Assembly: GCF_001424045.1 (NCBI RefSeq)
Contig: NZ_LMQB01000024.1
Location: 62,001-126,000, forward strand
Direction of reading: 5' to 3'
Length of the DNA: 64,000 bases
Source of the DNA: Rhizobium sp. Leaf371
GTDB lineage: Bacteria > Pseudomonadota > Alphaproteobacteria > Rhizobiales > Rhizobiaceae
Under the pieces are notes generated by a model. It was not told where the DNA came from and searched no databases. It saw nothing but the letters and a program-made list of their open reading frames with translations. The stretch's first letter is position 1. Each line of letters starts with the position of its first letter. Shown piece by piece: positions 1 through 8,387 of the stretch. Both the position numbers and the translations under genes were made by a program.

Positions 1-971
1 CCGAACAGGCGATGAAGAACCCGCAAATGGCCGCGCGACCCAACAGGGAGAACATGCTGAGCAGCAAGGATCTGGACAAGATGATGGACCAGATCGAGAA
101 CCTCGCCAAATCCGGCTCGAAGGATCAGGCCCGCCAGATGCTGTCGGAAATGCAACGGATGATGAACAATCTCCAGGCCGGCCGTACGCCGCAGGACATG
201 CAGCAGGGCCAGGACAACAGCGAGATGCGCCAGCAGATGGACAAGCTCGGCGCGCTGATGCAGGAGCAGCAGCGGCTGATGGAGCAGACCTTCAAGCACG
301 ATCAGGCTCTGCGCAACCGCATGCAGATGGGCGATCCGATGATGGATCAGAACCTGTTCGAGCAGCAGCCCGGCGACCAGAACCAGCAGCAGGACCAGAA
401 CCAGCAGCAGGGCCAGCAGCAACAGCAGGGCGAACAGCAGCCGGGCGGCGATCAGACCGATCAGATGACCGAGGAACAGCTGCGTCAGGCGTTGAAGGAT
501 CTGCAAGGCCAGCAGCAGGCGCTGGAAAAGCAGCTCGGCGAGCTGCAGAAGGGTCTCGAAGGCATGGGCATCAAGCCCGGCAAGGGCTTCGGCCAGGCCG
601 GTCGCGAGATGAAGGGCGCGTCGGGACAGCTCGGCCAGGGCCAGGGCGAACAGGCCGTCGGCAGCCAGGGCCGCGCCCTGCAGGCGCTTCGCGAAGGCGC
701 GCAGGACATGATGAACCAGATGAGCCAGGGTCAAGGCCAGGGACAGGGTCCGGGCCAGGGCGTGCCGCAATACGGCCAGAACGGCCGTGACCCCCTCGGC
801 CGCCGCCAGCAGAACCCCGGCCCCGACTTCGGCGACCAGGTGAAGGTTCCCGACGAGATCGACACCCAGCGCGCCCGCGAAATCCTCGACGAAATCCGCC
901 GCCGCCTCGGCAACAACGTCTCGCCGGAGGTGGAGCGGCAGTATCTGGAGCGGTTGCTGGATATCCGGTGA
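1..971 (+). CDS. TIGR02302-family protein, C-terminal part (truncated by window edge)
   Basis: The reading frame is open from the first base, so the start lies outside the window and only about the last 320 residues are present. This part is soluble and very rich in Gln, Met, Gly and Asp, with low-complexity Q-runs around bases 370-450 and repeated GQGQG-type stretches around 725-765. It ends in a charged segment with an RAREILDEIRRR motif followed by VEREYLERLL-like sequence. That tail resembles the C-terminus of TIGR02302, large membrane-anchored proteins of about 800 residues in Rhizobiales whose function is unknown to me. The family call rests only on the composition and the tail. The next gene, cpdR, converges on it. 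Confidence 0.7.
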   Translation, partial: EQAMKNPQMAARPNRENMLSSKDLDKMMDQIENLAKSGSKDQARQMLSEMQRMMNNLQAGRTPQDMQQGQDNSEMRQQMDKLGALMQEQQRLMEQTFKHDQALRNRMQMGDPMMDQNLFEQQPGDQNQQQDQNQQQGQQQQQGEQQPGGDQTDQMTEEQLRQALKDLQGQQQALEKQLGELQKGLEGMGIKPGKGFGQAGREMKGASGQLGQGQGEQAVGSQGRALQALREGAQDMMNQMSQGQGQGQGPGQGVPQYGQNGRDPLGRRQQNPGPDFGDQVKVPDEIDTQRAREILDEIRRRLGNNVSPEVERQYLERLLDIR

Positions 972-1012
972 GGTCGCAGTCGGGTCCGCCCCTCATCTGA
1001 CCGTCAATCAGC

Positions 1013-1032
1013 CCTTAAACCGCCTCAGGCGG
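1013..1032 (-). terminator. Weak terminator-like hairpin at the end of cpdR
   Basis: The palindrome CCGCCTCAGGCGG (1020-1032) includes the cpdR stop codon. On the minus strand it is followed by TTTAAGGG. The stem is only 5 bp with a 3-nt loop, so this is a weak candidate. Confidence 0.3.
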
Positions 1033-1384
1033 CCAGTGCCACCGCGACGGCCTTGCGGATATCCGGAAGGCTGAACGGCTTGGCCACGACGTCGATGATC
1101 TTGCCGGCGAGGTCGTCGGCGCGTTCGCGCTGTTCGGCATAGCCGGTCATCAGCAGAATTTTCAGTCCGGGAAAAGCGGCCGCCGCCGCGTGGGCCAGCG
1201 CGATGCCGTCCATGACGGGCATGCGGATGTCGGAGAGCAGGAGGTCGAAGGGGCCACCGCGGAGCTGCTCCAGCCCCTCCGCCCCATCGCCCGCCTGCAC
1301 GACGTCGTGCCCGTCCATCTGCAATGCGCGCGCGACGAAGCGGCGCAGGGAGTCTTCATCCTCGGTAATCAGGATCTTTGCCAT
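1025..1384 (-). CDS. cpdR: Single-domain response regulator CpdR
   Basis: This 119-residue stand-alone receiver domain has the acidic pocket (E8, D9), phospho-acceptor D52 in LLLSDIRMPVMDG, the switch Thr in LLMTGY and the conserved Lys in AKPFS. In the CpdR family, the unphosphorylated protein localises ClpXP and promotes degradation of CtrA and other substrates; ChpT phosphorylates and so inactivates it. A strong AGGAGG lies just upstream. The second of two adjacent ATGs is preferred because it gives a 5-nt spacing; the first would add one Met. Its partners chpT and ctrA are at 61.7-63.9 kb of this window. Confidence 0.9.
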   Translation of the reverse strand: MAKILITEDEDSLRRFVARALQMDGHDVVQAGDGAEGLEQLRGGPFDLLLSDIRMPVMDGIALAHAAAAAFPGLKILLMTGYAEQRERADDLAGKIIDVVAKPFSLPDIRKAVAVALAA

Positions 1385-1474
1385 CATGGCCTCCTAAACA
1401 TCAGAAGCCCACAAGCGCAGAGTTTCCTTTGAAAACCGTAAAGACGGAAAACCTCATAAGCGACGAGGCCGGCC

Positions 1475-2026
1475 TCAGATCTTGTCGGCGTCGCCGGTGA
1501 CCACGCCCACGAAGGGCAGTTCGCGGAAGGCATAGGCGACATCCATGCCATAGCCGACGACGAAATAATCGGGGCATTCGAAGCCGACGAAATCCGCTTC
1601 GAAGTCGATCTCGCGCTTGACCTTCTTGTCGAGGAGGACGGCGATCGAGACCGATTTCGCGCCCCGCTCCAGCATCAGGTCGCGTGCAAAGCGCAGCGTT
1701 CGCCCGGATTCCAGGATATCGTCGATCAGAAGCACGTCGCGGTCGCGCGGGTCGCTGTCGATGTCCTTGATGATCTTGACGCCGCGGGACACCGTCCCGG
1801 TGCCGTAGCTCGACAACGTGATGAATTCGACTTCCGGGGCAAGGCCCGCATGGTGCATGGCGCGGATCAGATCGGCCGCGAAGATGAAGGAGCCCTTGAG
1901 CACCGAGATCACCAGCAGGTCGTCGGTGCGGCCCTTAACGATATCGGCCGCCATCTCCGTGTTGCGCGCGGCAATCACGTCCGGTGAAAACAGCGTCTCG
2001 ATCATCTTTCCGCGAACGACGGGCAT
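1475..2026 (-). CDS. hpt: Hypoxanthine phosphoribosyltransferase
   Basis: This cytoplasmic purine-salvage enzyme converts hypoxanthine (or guanine) plus PRPP to IMP (GMP). The 183 residues match the bacterial Hpt length. The PRPP-binding loop VLLIDDILESGRTL is at about 98-111 and contains the acidic pair and catalytic Asp region. An LKGSF motif is near 43-47. A C-terminal DYFVVGYGMD segment matches the base-binding part of the family. A TGGAGC sequence about 7 nt upstream supports the first ATG. Internal Met8 is an alternative start. Confidence 0.92.
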   Translation of the reverse strand: MPVVRGKMIETLFSPDVIAARNTEMAADIVKGRTDDLLVISVLKGSFIFAADLIRAMHHAGLAPEVEFITLSSYGTGTVSRGVKIIKDIDSDPRDRDVLLIDDILESGRTLRFARDLMLERGAKSVSIAVLLDKKVKREIDFEADFVGFECPDYFVVGYGMDVAYAFRELPFVGVVTGDADKI

Positions 2027-2087
2027 GGCAATGGCTCCAGGCGACGGAACGCCGTCCGGCGTCCTTCAAGGCTTGGCGTTAGCACAG

Positions 2088-2714
2088 TCAGCGTGGCGAA
2101 GCACCCGCTGCACGGAAGGAAATTTGCACGATCGGCGCCGATCCGCCGGCATGCGGCAGCCGTGCGGAGAAGGCGCGGCTCTCGCCGGGCGCCAGCAGGC
2201 GACTGCCGGCAAGCTGCCCCTCGGCCGTCATGCGTCGCCCGGAAGCGGCGACATCGACCAGGATCTCGGGGATCGCACGGGAGACGGGCGTGGCATTGAC
2301 CACGGTGCCGTAGACGGCGACGACCTTCAGTCCCGCCGCATCCTGAAGCTCGGTGCGCACATCGCCGAAGCCGAGCGCCGGCGCGGCCTGCGGTTTTGTC
2401 GGCACCAGCGCGGTCGCAAGGCCGAAGGCGACGGCGCAGAGGCCGATCGTCAGCCCCGCGAAAGCGCGCGGCGAAACGCGTTGCAACATCTGCTCGGCCA
2501 GCGTGAGAAGGCCGGACGGACGCTCGACGGTCTTGATCGGCGTGTGGGGACGCAGGGGCGCGCGGGGCGTGGACGGCCGCGAGAACGGCACGACCTCGAA
2601 GACCGCATCGACGGCATCGACCTGGCGCAGCACCCGCGGTGCGGGACGCGCGGGCCGGGTCCGTTCCGGCGGAAGAAGATCGACCTTACGCGACGCGTTT
2701 GAAAAGCCGGCCAT
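2088..2714 (-). CDS. Conserved hypothetical membrane-anchored protein
   Basis: I do not recognise a named family in these 208 residues. The N-terminal 90 or so residues are Pro/Arg-rich and look disordered and cytoplasmic. A single membrane helix follows (about 97-113, FAGLTIGLCAVAFGLATALV). The C-terminal domain of about 95 residues contains VVAVYGTVVNATP and LLAPGESRAFSARL, reminiscent of the beta-sandwich seen after DUF3426-type membrane anchors. The gene is divergent from ftsE and shares an intergenic region with two CtrA-box-like sequences, so it may be co-regulated with division genes. Its function is unknown. Confidence 0.7.
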   Translation of the reverse strand: MAGFSNASRKVDLLPPERTRPARPAPRVLRQVDAVDAVFEVVPFSRPSTPRAPLRPHTPIKTVERPSGLLTLAEQMLQRVSPRAFAGLTIGLCAVAFGLATALVPTKPQAAPALGFGDVRTELQDAAGLKVVAVYGTVVNATPVSRAIPEILVDVAASGRRMTAEGQLAGSRLLAPGESRAFSARLPHAGGSAPIVQISFRAAGASPR

Positions 2715-2781
2715 GCATCGTCCTCCGCAGCAGCCCCGCCCGAAAGCGGGGAAATCCTTGCCGAAAGGTAAAGGTGAAGGG

Positions 2782-2796
2782 TTAACGAAGTGGTAA
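2782..2796. promoter_or_regulatory. Possible CtrA box, 7 of 8 matches
   Basis: The sequence TTAACGAAGTGGTAA fits TTAA-N7-TTAA except for one base. It lies 68 bp upstream of the minus-strand hypothetical gene that starts at 2714. It is a candidate CtrA site by motif only. Confidence 0.4.
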
Positions 2797-2869
2797 CGGG
2801 CCCGGAGTGCCTCCGATCCAGCCCATTGCGGGCATTTTAGCCCTCAAAGCGACGTTTTTGCCTGCGAGG

Positions 2870-2896
2870 TTAAAGGGAAAATTAACCAGTGTTTAA
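2870..2896. promoter_or_regulatory. CtrA box (perfect TTAA-N7-TTAA) upstream of ftsE
   Basis: TTAACCAGTGTTTAA (2882-2896) is an exact TTAA-N7-TTAA match to the alphaproteobacterial CtrA consensus, and both halves continue as TTAACC. A third TTAA at 2870-2873 lies one helical turn upstream. The box is 60 bp before the ftsE start and is shared with the divergent gene at 2714. Binding itself is inferred. Confidence 0.7.
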
Positions 2897-2956
2897 CCAT
2901 GCTGGCCGGATCGCGCCCGCACTTGGCGGTAGAGCGTCCATCTCAGAGGCTGGAAG

Positions 2957-3616
2957 TTGATTCATTTCGAAAACGTCGGATTGCGCTACGGCATGGGACC
3001 GGAAATTCTCCGCGACCTGACCTTCGACATCCCGCGCAAGTCCTTCCAGTTCCTGACCGGCCCGTCGGGCGCCGGCAAGACGACGCTGCTGCGCCTGCTG
3101 TTCCTGTCGCTGCAGCCGACGCGCGGGCTGATCCGCATGTTCGACCGCAACATCGCCTCCATCCCGCGCGACGAGTTGCCCATGCTGCGCCGGCGCGTCG
3201 GCATCGTGTTTCAGGATTTTCGCCTGCTCGATCACCTCACGACCTACGAAAACGTCGCATTGCCGCTGCGCGTGCGCGGCAAGGACGAATCATCCTACCG
3301 CTCCGACGTGCTGGAGCTGCTCGGCTGGGTCGGTCTCGGCGAGCGGATCAACGTCCTGCCGCCGGTGCTCTCGGGCGGGGAGAAGCAGCGCGCCGCCATT
3401 GCCCGTGCACTGATCGACCGGCCGGAAATCCTGCTCGCCGACGAGCCCACCGGCAATGTCGATCCGCCGATGGCCCGCCGCCTCCTCAACCTGTTCATGG
3501 AGCTGAACCGCCTCGGCACGGCCGTGGTCATCGCCACGCACGATCTCTCGCTGATGGACCAGGTGGAAGCGCGCCGCATGATCCTGTCGCAGGGGCGGCT
3601 CGACATCTATGACTGA
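2957..3616 (+). CDS. ftsE: Cell division ATP-binding protein FtsE
   Basis: FtsE is the cytoplasmic ATPase of the FtsEX complex, which couples ATP hydrolysis to septal peptidoglycan hydrolase activation. The 219 residues carry Walker A GPSGAGKTT (35-43), the ABC signature LSGGEKQR and Walker B ILLADEPTGN. The start is TTG: no ATG in this frame gives the family N-terminus MIHFENVGLRYG, and AGAGGCTGGAAG precedes it. The end overlaps ftsX by 8 bp, so translation is probably coupled. A perfect CtrA box lies 60 bp upstream, which suggests cell-cycle control. Confidence 0.93.
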   Translation: MIHFENVGLRYGMGPEILRDLTFDIPRKSFQFLTGPSGAGKTTLLRLLFLSLQPTRGLIRMFDRNIASIPRDELPMLRRRVGIVFQDFRLLDHLTTYENVALPLRVRGKDESSYRSDVLELLGWVGLGERINVLPPVLSGGEKQRAAIARALIDRPEILLADEPTGNVDPPMARRLLNLFMELNRLGTAVVIATHDLSLMDQVEARRMILSQGRLDIYD

Positions 3617-4646
3617 CGCCGGCAAAAGATCGATCCGCGGGGCGAAGGGCGGTGCCGCCAGCGCACCGCAGGAGGCGGAGGGGCGCAAGGCGCCCATGCG
3701 CGTCCGCCCGATGGCCCCCATCGTGCCGCCGGTCAACGTCTCCGGCAATGCGCTGATGCTGGTGATCGCCATCATGTCCTTCCTCGCCTGCCTCACGCTC
3801 GGCGCCGTTTCCATGGTGCGGGCGACGGCCGAAAGCTGGCAGAGCGAGATCTCGCGCGAGGTGACGATCCAGATCCGGCCCGAGGAAGGGCTCGATATGG
3901 AGAAGGCCCTGCGTGACGCGCGCGACATCGCGCTCACCTTCGACGGCACCGTCGATGGCAGTATCGTCGATCGCACCGCAACCGCGCGCCTGCTCGAACC
4001 CTGGCTCGGGGAAGGCCTCGATATCGACGAGCTGCCCGTGCCCCGCCTCGTCATCATCACCATCGACGAGCGCAACCCGCCCGATTTCGCCGGCATGCGG
4101 GCGCGCCTGACCGGCGAGATCCCGCAGGCGACGCTCGACGATCACCGCAACTGGGTGGACCGGCTTGTGGCCATGGCCCACACGACGGCGCTTATCGGCA
4201 CCGGCGTGCTCACGCTCGTCTTTTCCGCCATGGTCCTCACCGTCATCTTCGCCACGCGCGGCACGCTGTCGGGCAATCGCCATATCGTCGAGGTGCTGCA
4301 CTTCGTCGGCGCGGAGGCAAGCTTCGTTGCCTCGGAATTCCAGAAGCATTTCCTGAAGATCAGCTTCAAGGGCGCCGGCGCCGGCGGTTTTCTGGCCGCG
4401 CTCTCCTTCGCCGCGGCCGGCTGGTGGCAGTCGCGCTCGCTCGCCACGCCGCAAAGCGATCAGGCAACGGCCCTCTTCGGCACCTTCACCATCGGCTATA
4501 CCGGCTATCTCGGCATCGCCGCCATCATGCTCGTCATCGCTTTGCTGACGACGCTGACGGCGCGGTTCACGGTCATGCGCACGATCTATGAAATCGACCG
4601 CATCCGCTCCGACCCCGCCCGGGCCGATCTCATCCCGAATTCCTGA
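3609..4646 (+). CDS. ftsX: Cell division protein FtsX
   Basis: This 345-residue permease-like partner of FtsE has a long Arg/Pro-rich cytoplasmic N-terminus of about 45 residues. The first membrane helix is ALMLVIAIMSFLACLTLGAV. A periplasmic domain (about 70-190) follows, then three more helices near 195-220, 255-275 and 295-320. The gene overlaps the end of ftsE by 8 bp, as in other ftsEX operons. In the family, FtsX transmits the ATPase signal to periplasmic hydrolase activators. It ends about 180 bp before the next gene. Confidence 0.92.
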   Translation: MTDAGKRSIRGAKGGAASAPQEAEGRKAPMRVRPMAPIVPPVNVSGNALMLVIAIMSFLACLTLGAVSMVRATAESWQSEISREVTIQIRPEEGLDMEKALRDARDIALTFDGTVDGSIVDRTATARLLEPWLGEGLDIDELPVPRLVIITIDERNPPDFAGMRARLTGEIPQATLDDHRNWVDRLVAMAHTTALIGTGVLTLVFSAMVLTVIFATRGTLSGNRHIVEVLHFVGAEASFVASEFQKHFLKISFKGAGAGGFLAALSFAAAGWWQSRSLATPQSDQATALFGTFTIGYTGYLGIAAIMLVIALLTTLTARFTVMRTIYEIDRIRSDPARADLIPNS

Positions 4647-4686
4647 CATGCCGATGCGCGCGCCCTCTCCTCCCGCTGTCACGCAC

Positions 4687-4731
4687 GCGCAGGTTCAGAC
4701 CGCGCAAGTTCAGGCCGCGCAAGTTCAGGCC
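4687..4731 (+). repeat. Three 15-bp tandem repeats
   Basis: Units of the form GCGCARGTTCAGRCC occupy 4687-4701, 4702-4716 and 4717-4731. Copies 2 and 3 are identical; copy 1 differs at two positions. They lie in the 180-bp spacer between ftsX and the DUF218 gene. Read in one frame they give AQVQT/AQVQA pentapeptides, but no convincing gene contains them. Confidence 0.85.
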
Positions 4732-4826
4732 ATCGTTAAGGCACAAAGCGGGTTCACCGGTCTTCCGGCATCGCAACACCCGTCCCGTCGCGCGCCCCGC
4801 ATCCGGCGCAACGGTGGAAGAACATC

Positions 4827-5546
4827 ATGATGGCGGACGAAACCTCCGACGCGGAGACTTCCGGCGAAACCGAGCGCAAGGGCTTTGCGCGGCGGACGCG
4901 CCGGCATGTCAGCTTCCGGCGCCGGCTCGCGCGCCTGACCTTCTACGTCCTGCTGGTGGTCGCCGGCTGTGCCACGGCAAGCCTGCTCTATTTCGCCGAT
5001 CAGGTCGCCTCGCTGCAGCCGCCGGCCAGCCCCAAGGCGGACGCCATCGTCGTGCTGACGGGCGGGTTCCAGCGCATCGACCAGGCCGTGGACCTTCTGA
5101 AGGCCGGTGCCGGACAGCGCCTGCTGATCTCCGGCGTCCACCCCACCACCACCAGCGGCCAGATCCGCCGCAACACCCAGAGCTCGGCCGATCTGTTCCG
5201 CTGCTGCGTCGACATCGGCTATGACGCGATCGACACGATCGGCAATGCGCACGAGACCGCGAACTGGATCCGCGACAACGACTACAAGAGCATCCTCGTC
5301 GTCACCAACAATTACCACATGCCGCGCAGCCTGCTCGAATTGCGCCGCGCCAATCCCGGCATCACCTTCGTGCCCTATCCGGTCGTCAATTCCGACCTGA
5401 AGAGCACGAACTGGATCGCCAATCCCATGGTGCTGAAATCGATCCTCTCGGAATATGCCAAGCTGACGGTCGCCTCGCTGCGCGATCTTCTGGGCACACC
5501 GACGGATAGCGGCCTGCGGACCGAGCGGACCCAGGCCGCGCAATAG
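4827..5546 (+). CDS. DUF218 (YdcF/SanA/ElyC-like) envelope protein
   Basis: This 239-residue protein has a basic N-terminus, one membrane helix (about 33-55, LTFYVLLVVAGCATASLLYF) and a DUF218 domain. The domain holds DAIVVLTGGFQRIDQAVDLL and the later NAHETANWIRDN and LVVTNNYHMPRSLLEL motifs typical of YdcF/SanA. E. coli relatives (SanA, ElyC) affect envelope barrier function and peptidoglycan precursor use; the exact reaction is not established here. Two adjacent ATGs (4827, 4830) are possible starts. It lies downstream of ftsEX and upstream of plsC in the same direction. Confidence 0.82.
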   Translation: MMADETSDAETSGETERKGFARRTRRHVSFRRRLARLTFYVLLVVAGCATASLLYFADQVASLQPPASPKADAIVVLTGGFQRIDQAVDLLKAGAGQRLLISGVHPTTTSGQIRRNTQSSADLFRCCVDIGYDAIDTIGNAHETANWIRDNDYKSILVVTNNYHMPRSLLELRRANPGITFVPYPVVNSDLKSTNWIANPMVLKSILSEYAKLTVASLRDLLGTPTDSGLRTERTQAAQ

Positions 5547-5718
5547 GCGCGACACGATATCTCCCCGCTCTCGTGCGTCTGTTCGTCAAAGCCGTTTCCC
5601 GCTGTCCCTGGCAAGCGCTGCCACGCGAGATCCCGGTTTTCGCAGCGCCGGAATTCGTGTAGGCAGCCGGGGACGGTACGCTCGATCCGTTTTGCCGCCC
5701 GCTTTCCGAAAGCCGCCC

Positions 5719-6519
5719 ATGATTCGCCTTCGCTCGGTCCTTTTCAACGTCGCCTTCTATGCCAATCTGATCCTGCGCATGATCGTGCTGACGCCCATCT
5801 ACTTTCTGGTCTCGCGAAAAACCTCGTGGTTCGTGCCGAAGAACTGGGCGCGCAGCAATCACTGGCTGATGCGGGTGATCGTCGGCACGACCTTCGAGAT
5901 CGAGGGGCTCGACAATATTCCGAAGGACGGCGTCTATATCCTAGCGCCCAAGCATCAGTCCTTCTGGGACGTCTATGCGCTGCTGCCCTGGCTGTCGGAC
6001 CCGTTCTTCATCCTCAAGCGCGAGCTGATGCGCATTCCCCTGTTCGGCTGGTATGTCGCCAAGCAGCGCATGGTGCCGGTCGATCGCAGCGCGCGCGGCC
6101 GGGCAATGGCGGCCGTCATGCAGCGCGCCAAGGCCGAGATCGCCACCGGCCGGCAATTGATCATCTATCCCGAGGGCACCCGCCGCTCGCCGGGCGCGCC
6201 GCCCGACTACAAATACGGGATCGCCCGCCTCTATCGCGACCTGCAGGTTCCCGTCGTCCCCGTGGCGATGCATCCCGGCCTCTTCTGGCCCCGCAGCACG
6301 ACGCTGCGCTTCCCCGGCCATTTCAAGGTCCGCATCTTGCCCCCGATCGGTCCGGGCCTCGACAGCGATACGTTTTTGAAAACCCTGATTTCAGTGACGG
6401 AGACGGCAAGCGACGAACTGCTGGTCGAAACCGTCCGCGACAATCCGCATCTGCCTTTGCCGGAGACGGCGCGCACGCGGCTGGCCGAACTCGGCGTGCC
6501 CGTGCCGGAAATCCGTTAG
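5719..6519 (+). CDS. plsC: 1-acyl-sn-glycerol-3-phosphate acyltransferase
   Basis: The product acylates lysophosphatidic acid to phosphatidic acid at the inner membrane, a step in phospholipid synthesis. From this ATG the protein has 266 residues. It has an N-terminal hydrophobic segment (7-31), the acyltransferase HX4D motif H79-QSFW-D84, and the YPEGTRRSPG phosphate-binding motif near 140. A longer form from 5692 would add MPPAFRKPP, which is not typical. The end overlaps the convergent ChaC-like gene by 4 bp. Confidence 0.88.
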   Translation: MIRLRSVLFNVAFYANLILRMIVLTPIYFLVSRKTSWFVPKNWARSNHWLMRVIVGTTFEIEGLDNIPKDGVYILAPKHQSFWDVYALLPWLSDPFFILKRELMRIPLFGWYVAKQRMVPVDRSARGRAMAAVMQRAKAEIATGRQLIIYPEGTRRSPGAPPDYKYGIARLYRDLQVPVVPVAMHPGLFWPRSTTLRFPGHFKVRILPPIGPGLDSDTFLKTLISVTETASDELLVETVRDNPHLPLPETARTRLAELGVPVPEIR

Positions 6520-7049
6520 CGCTTGCCAAGCAAGGTGTGCACGCCGCGGCCGACCTCTTCCAGCCAGTGATCGCGAATGCCCATCTCGCGCAGATGCTCG
6601 AGCGTGTTCATGACGTAATCGACATTCTCGCCCGAGCGGCCGCGCGCATGCGCGACGATCAGCGCGGCCTCGTCGGCCTGAAGGGCGCCCGCATATTGCA
6701 GATGCGCCCGGTCGATGACATAGGCGAGCGCCGTCACCACCCGCCCGTCGGCAAGCCGCAACGGCAAGAGGCGCTCCTTGTAGACATGGGTCACCAGCTC
6801 GCGCTCGCGCAGATAGGCGACGACCGCGTCCCGGTCATCCGGAGCGACGCGGAACGCCATGCCGAGGCAGGACCCGCCAAGATCCAGACCGAGAACCAGG
6901 CCCGGGCTCTCGGCCGTGCCGCGATGGACGTGAGAGCGAACGCAGAGCGCCCGACGATAGCCGAAGACGCGCGCCTTGGCCTGCTCGACGAAGGCAAAGC
7001 CCGGATTCCACATCAGCGAACCGTAGCCGAACACCCAGATGTCGCCCAT
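6516..7049 (-). CDS. Gamma-glutamylcyclotransferase, ChaC-like
   Basis: The N-terminal VFGYGSLMWNP motif is the substrate-binding loop of the gamma-glutamylcyclotransferase fold. The ChaC branch cleaves glutathione to 5-oxoproline and Cys-Gly. The HVYKERLLPL segment probably carries the catalytic Glu, and GRSGENVDYVMNTLEHLREMGI matches the ChaC C-terminus. The start at MGDIWVFGYGSL (177 residues) fits the family; an in-frame ATG at 7088 would add 13 residues. The 3' end overlaps plsC by 4 bp, convergently. Confidence 0.85.
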   Translation of the reverse strand: MGDIWVFGYGSLMWNPGFAFVEQAKARVFGYRRALCVRSHVHRGTAESPGLVLGLDLGGSCLGMAFRVAPDDRDAVVAYLRERELVTHVYKERLLPLRLADGRVVTALAYVIDRAHLQYAGALQADEAALIVAHARGRSGENVDYVMNTLEHLREMGIRDHWLEEVGRGVHTLLGKR

Positions 7050-7382
7050 GTCCTTCGTCTTCACAAGGTCCGTCACAAGAAGGGTCATCCCGTCGCTTAA
7101 AGGCCGGACACGTCGGCCGGTCCCGCCCTCCTACTGCAAAATGGCGGAAAGCGGAACGACCGGAGGCCTCGGCGGCCGCATTTTCAAGGCGATGACCGCG
7201 TGAAACAGCCGCACCTCCGCCGGATGGCAGGACACCTTGCCTATTTTCCCCGAAGCATTCCGGTCTGCAGCGTTATGCAGTAGAAGACCCCGACAACGCG
7301 GACCCGCTCGAGGGTCGCGCATGACGAGCGCCGTTCGACGCTCCGACAAAGCCTTCATCCAGACCGCCGACCGGAGACCCGC
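7050..7382. other. Intergenic region, no gene seen
   Basis: This spacer lies between the divergent ChaC-like gene and the DUF2125 gene. It contains a GGCCGGACACGTCGGCCGG inverted repeat near 7102-7120. A GGAGACC ribosome-binding site lies just before the ATG at 7383. I see no convincing small gene or RNA. Confidence 0.4.
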
Positions 7383-8384
7383 ATGACACAGACAGCACCG
7401 CCGGCCGCAAGCACACGGATCCGGCGTCTCGGCATCGGCATCGTCATTTTCCTCGCGGTCTATAGCGGCATCTGGTTCCTGGCCGCCCACCAGATCGAGA
7501 CGCGGCTCGCGAGCTTCCTCACCAGCCGCTCCGGCAGCGCCAGCGCCCAGTGCGATGGGCTGACCGTGCGCGGCTTCCCCTTCCGCATCGGGCTGTTCTG
7601 CGATGCCGTGAAGGTCGACGACACCAAGCTCGGCGCGTCGGGCGCCGCCGGCGCGCTCCGGTCGGCAGCGCAGGTCTACTGGCCCGGCCATGCCGTGATC
7701 GAGATGGACGGTCCGGCCGAGCTGCGCTTCTCTCCGGGCATCACCACCTCCATGGACTGGCAGACGCTGAAGGCGAGCATTCAGGCGACCCTGTCGGGCC
7801 TCAGCCGCACGTCGATCGTCTCCGAGCGCCTGGCCGGGACGCTCGTTCCGACGCTGGGCGAAGACGCGCTCGCCTTCGCCACGAACACGACGGAGCTGCA
7901 TCTGCGCCAGAACGACAGCGATCTCGATGCCGCCCTGTCGGTCACCGGGCTCGACCTGAAGCCGCACAACGGCGCAAGCCTGCTGCCGCTGATGAACGCC
8001 GCGATCGATCTGACCGTCAAGGATCGCGCCACCCTGCTCGACCGTGGCGGCCTGTCGCGCCACGCCCTGCGCAGCAGCGCGGGCGAGGTGCGCAATCTCA
8101 CCATCGATCTCGGCAACGGCATGGTGACGACCGCGAACGGCCCGTTCACGGTGGATGATCAGGGGCTGATTTCCGGCGCCTTCAAGGTGACGATGCGCGA
8201 TATCGCGGCCTGGCGCGCCGCTCTCGCGAGCGCCTTTCCCGAGAGCGAGAACATGCTCGACAATGCCGCCAACATGCTGACGGCGCTTGCGGCAGGCGGC
8301 AACGACGCCACCGTCACGCTCAACGTGCGCGACGGCACCGCCTTTCTCGCCTTCATCCCCATCGGCGTCCTGCCGCAGCTCTGA
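7383..8384 (+). CDS. DUF2125-domain protein
   Basis: This 333-residue protein has one N-terminal membrane helix (about 16-36, IGIVIFLAVYSGIWFLAAHQ) and a large, probably periplasmic, domain. That domain has the DUF2125 hallmark near residues 55-80, SAQCDGLTVRGFPFRIGLFC, with two Cys that could pair. The family is widespread in Rhizobiales and has no known function; its repetitive beta architecture recalls lipid-transfer or AsmA-like proteins, which is only a guess. It converges on tyrC with a 3-bp gap. Confidence 0.8.
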   Translation: MTQTAPPAASTRIRRLGIGIVIFLAVYSGIWFLAAHQIETRLASFLTSRSGSASAQCDGLTVRGFPFRIGLFCDAVKVDDTKLGASGAAGALRSAAQVYWPGHAVIEMDGPAELRFSPGITTSMDWQTLKASIQATLSGLSRTSIVSERLAGTLVPTLGEDALAFATNTTELHLRQNDSDLDAALSVTGLDLKPHNGASLLPLMNAAIDLTVKDRATLLDRGGLSRHALRSSAGEVRNLTIDLGNGMVTTANGPFTVDDQGLISGAFKVTMRDIAAWRAALASAFPESENMLDNAANMLTALAAGGNDATVTLNVRDGTAFLAFIPIGVLPQL

Positions 8385-8387
8385 GCT

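Noticed and set aside
360-460. CAGCAG-rich tract that looks like a microsatellite or array
   Set aside because: It is the Gln-rich part of the TIGR02302 reading frame and the units are irregular.
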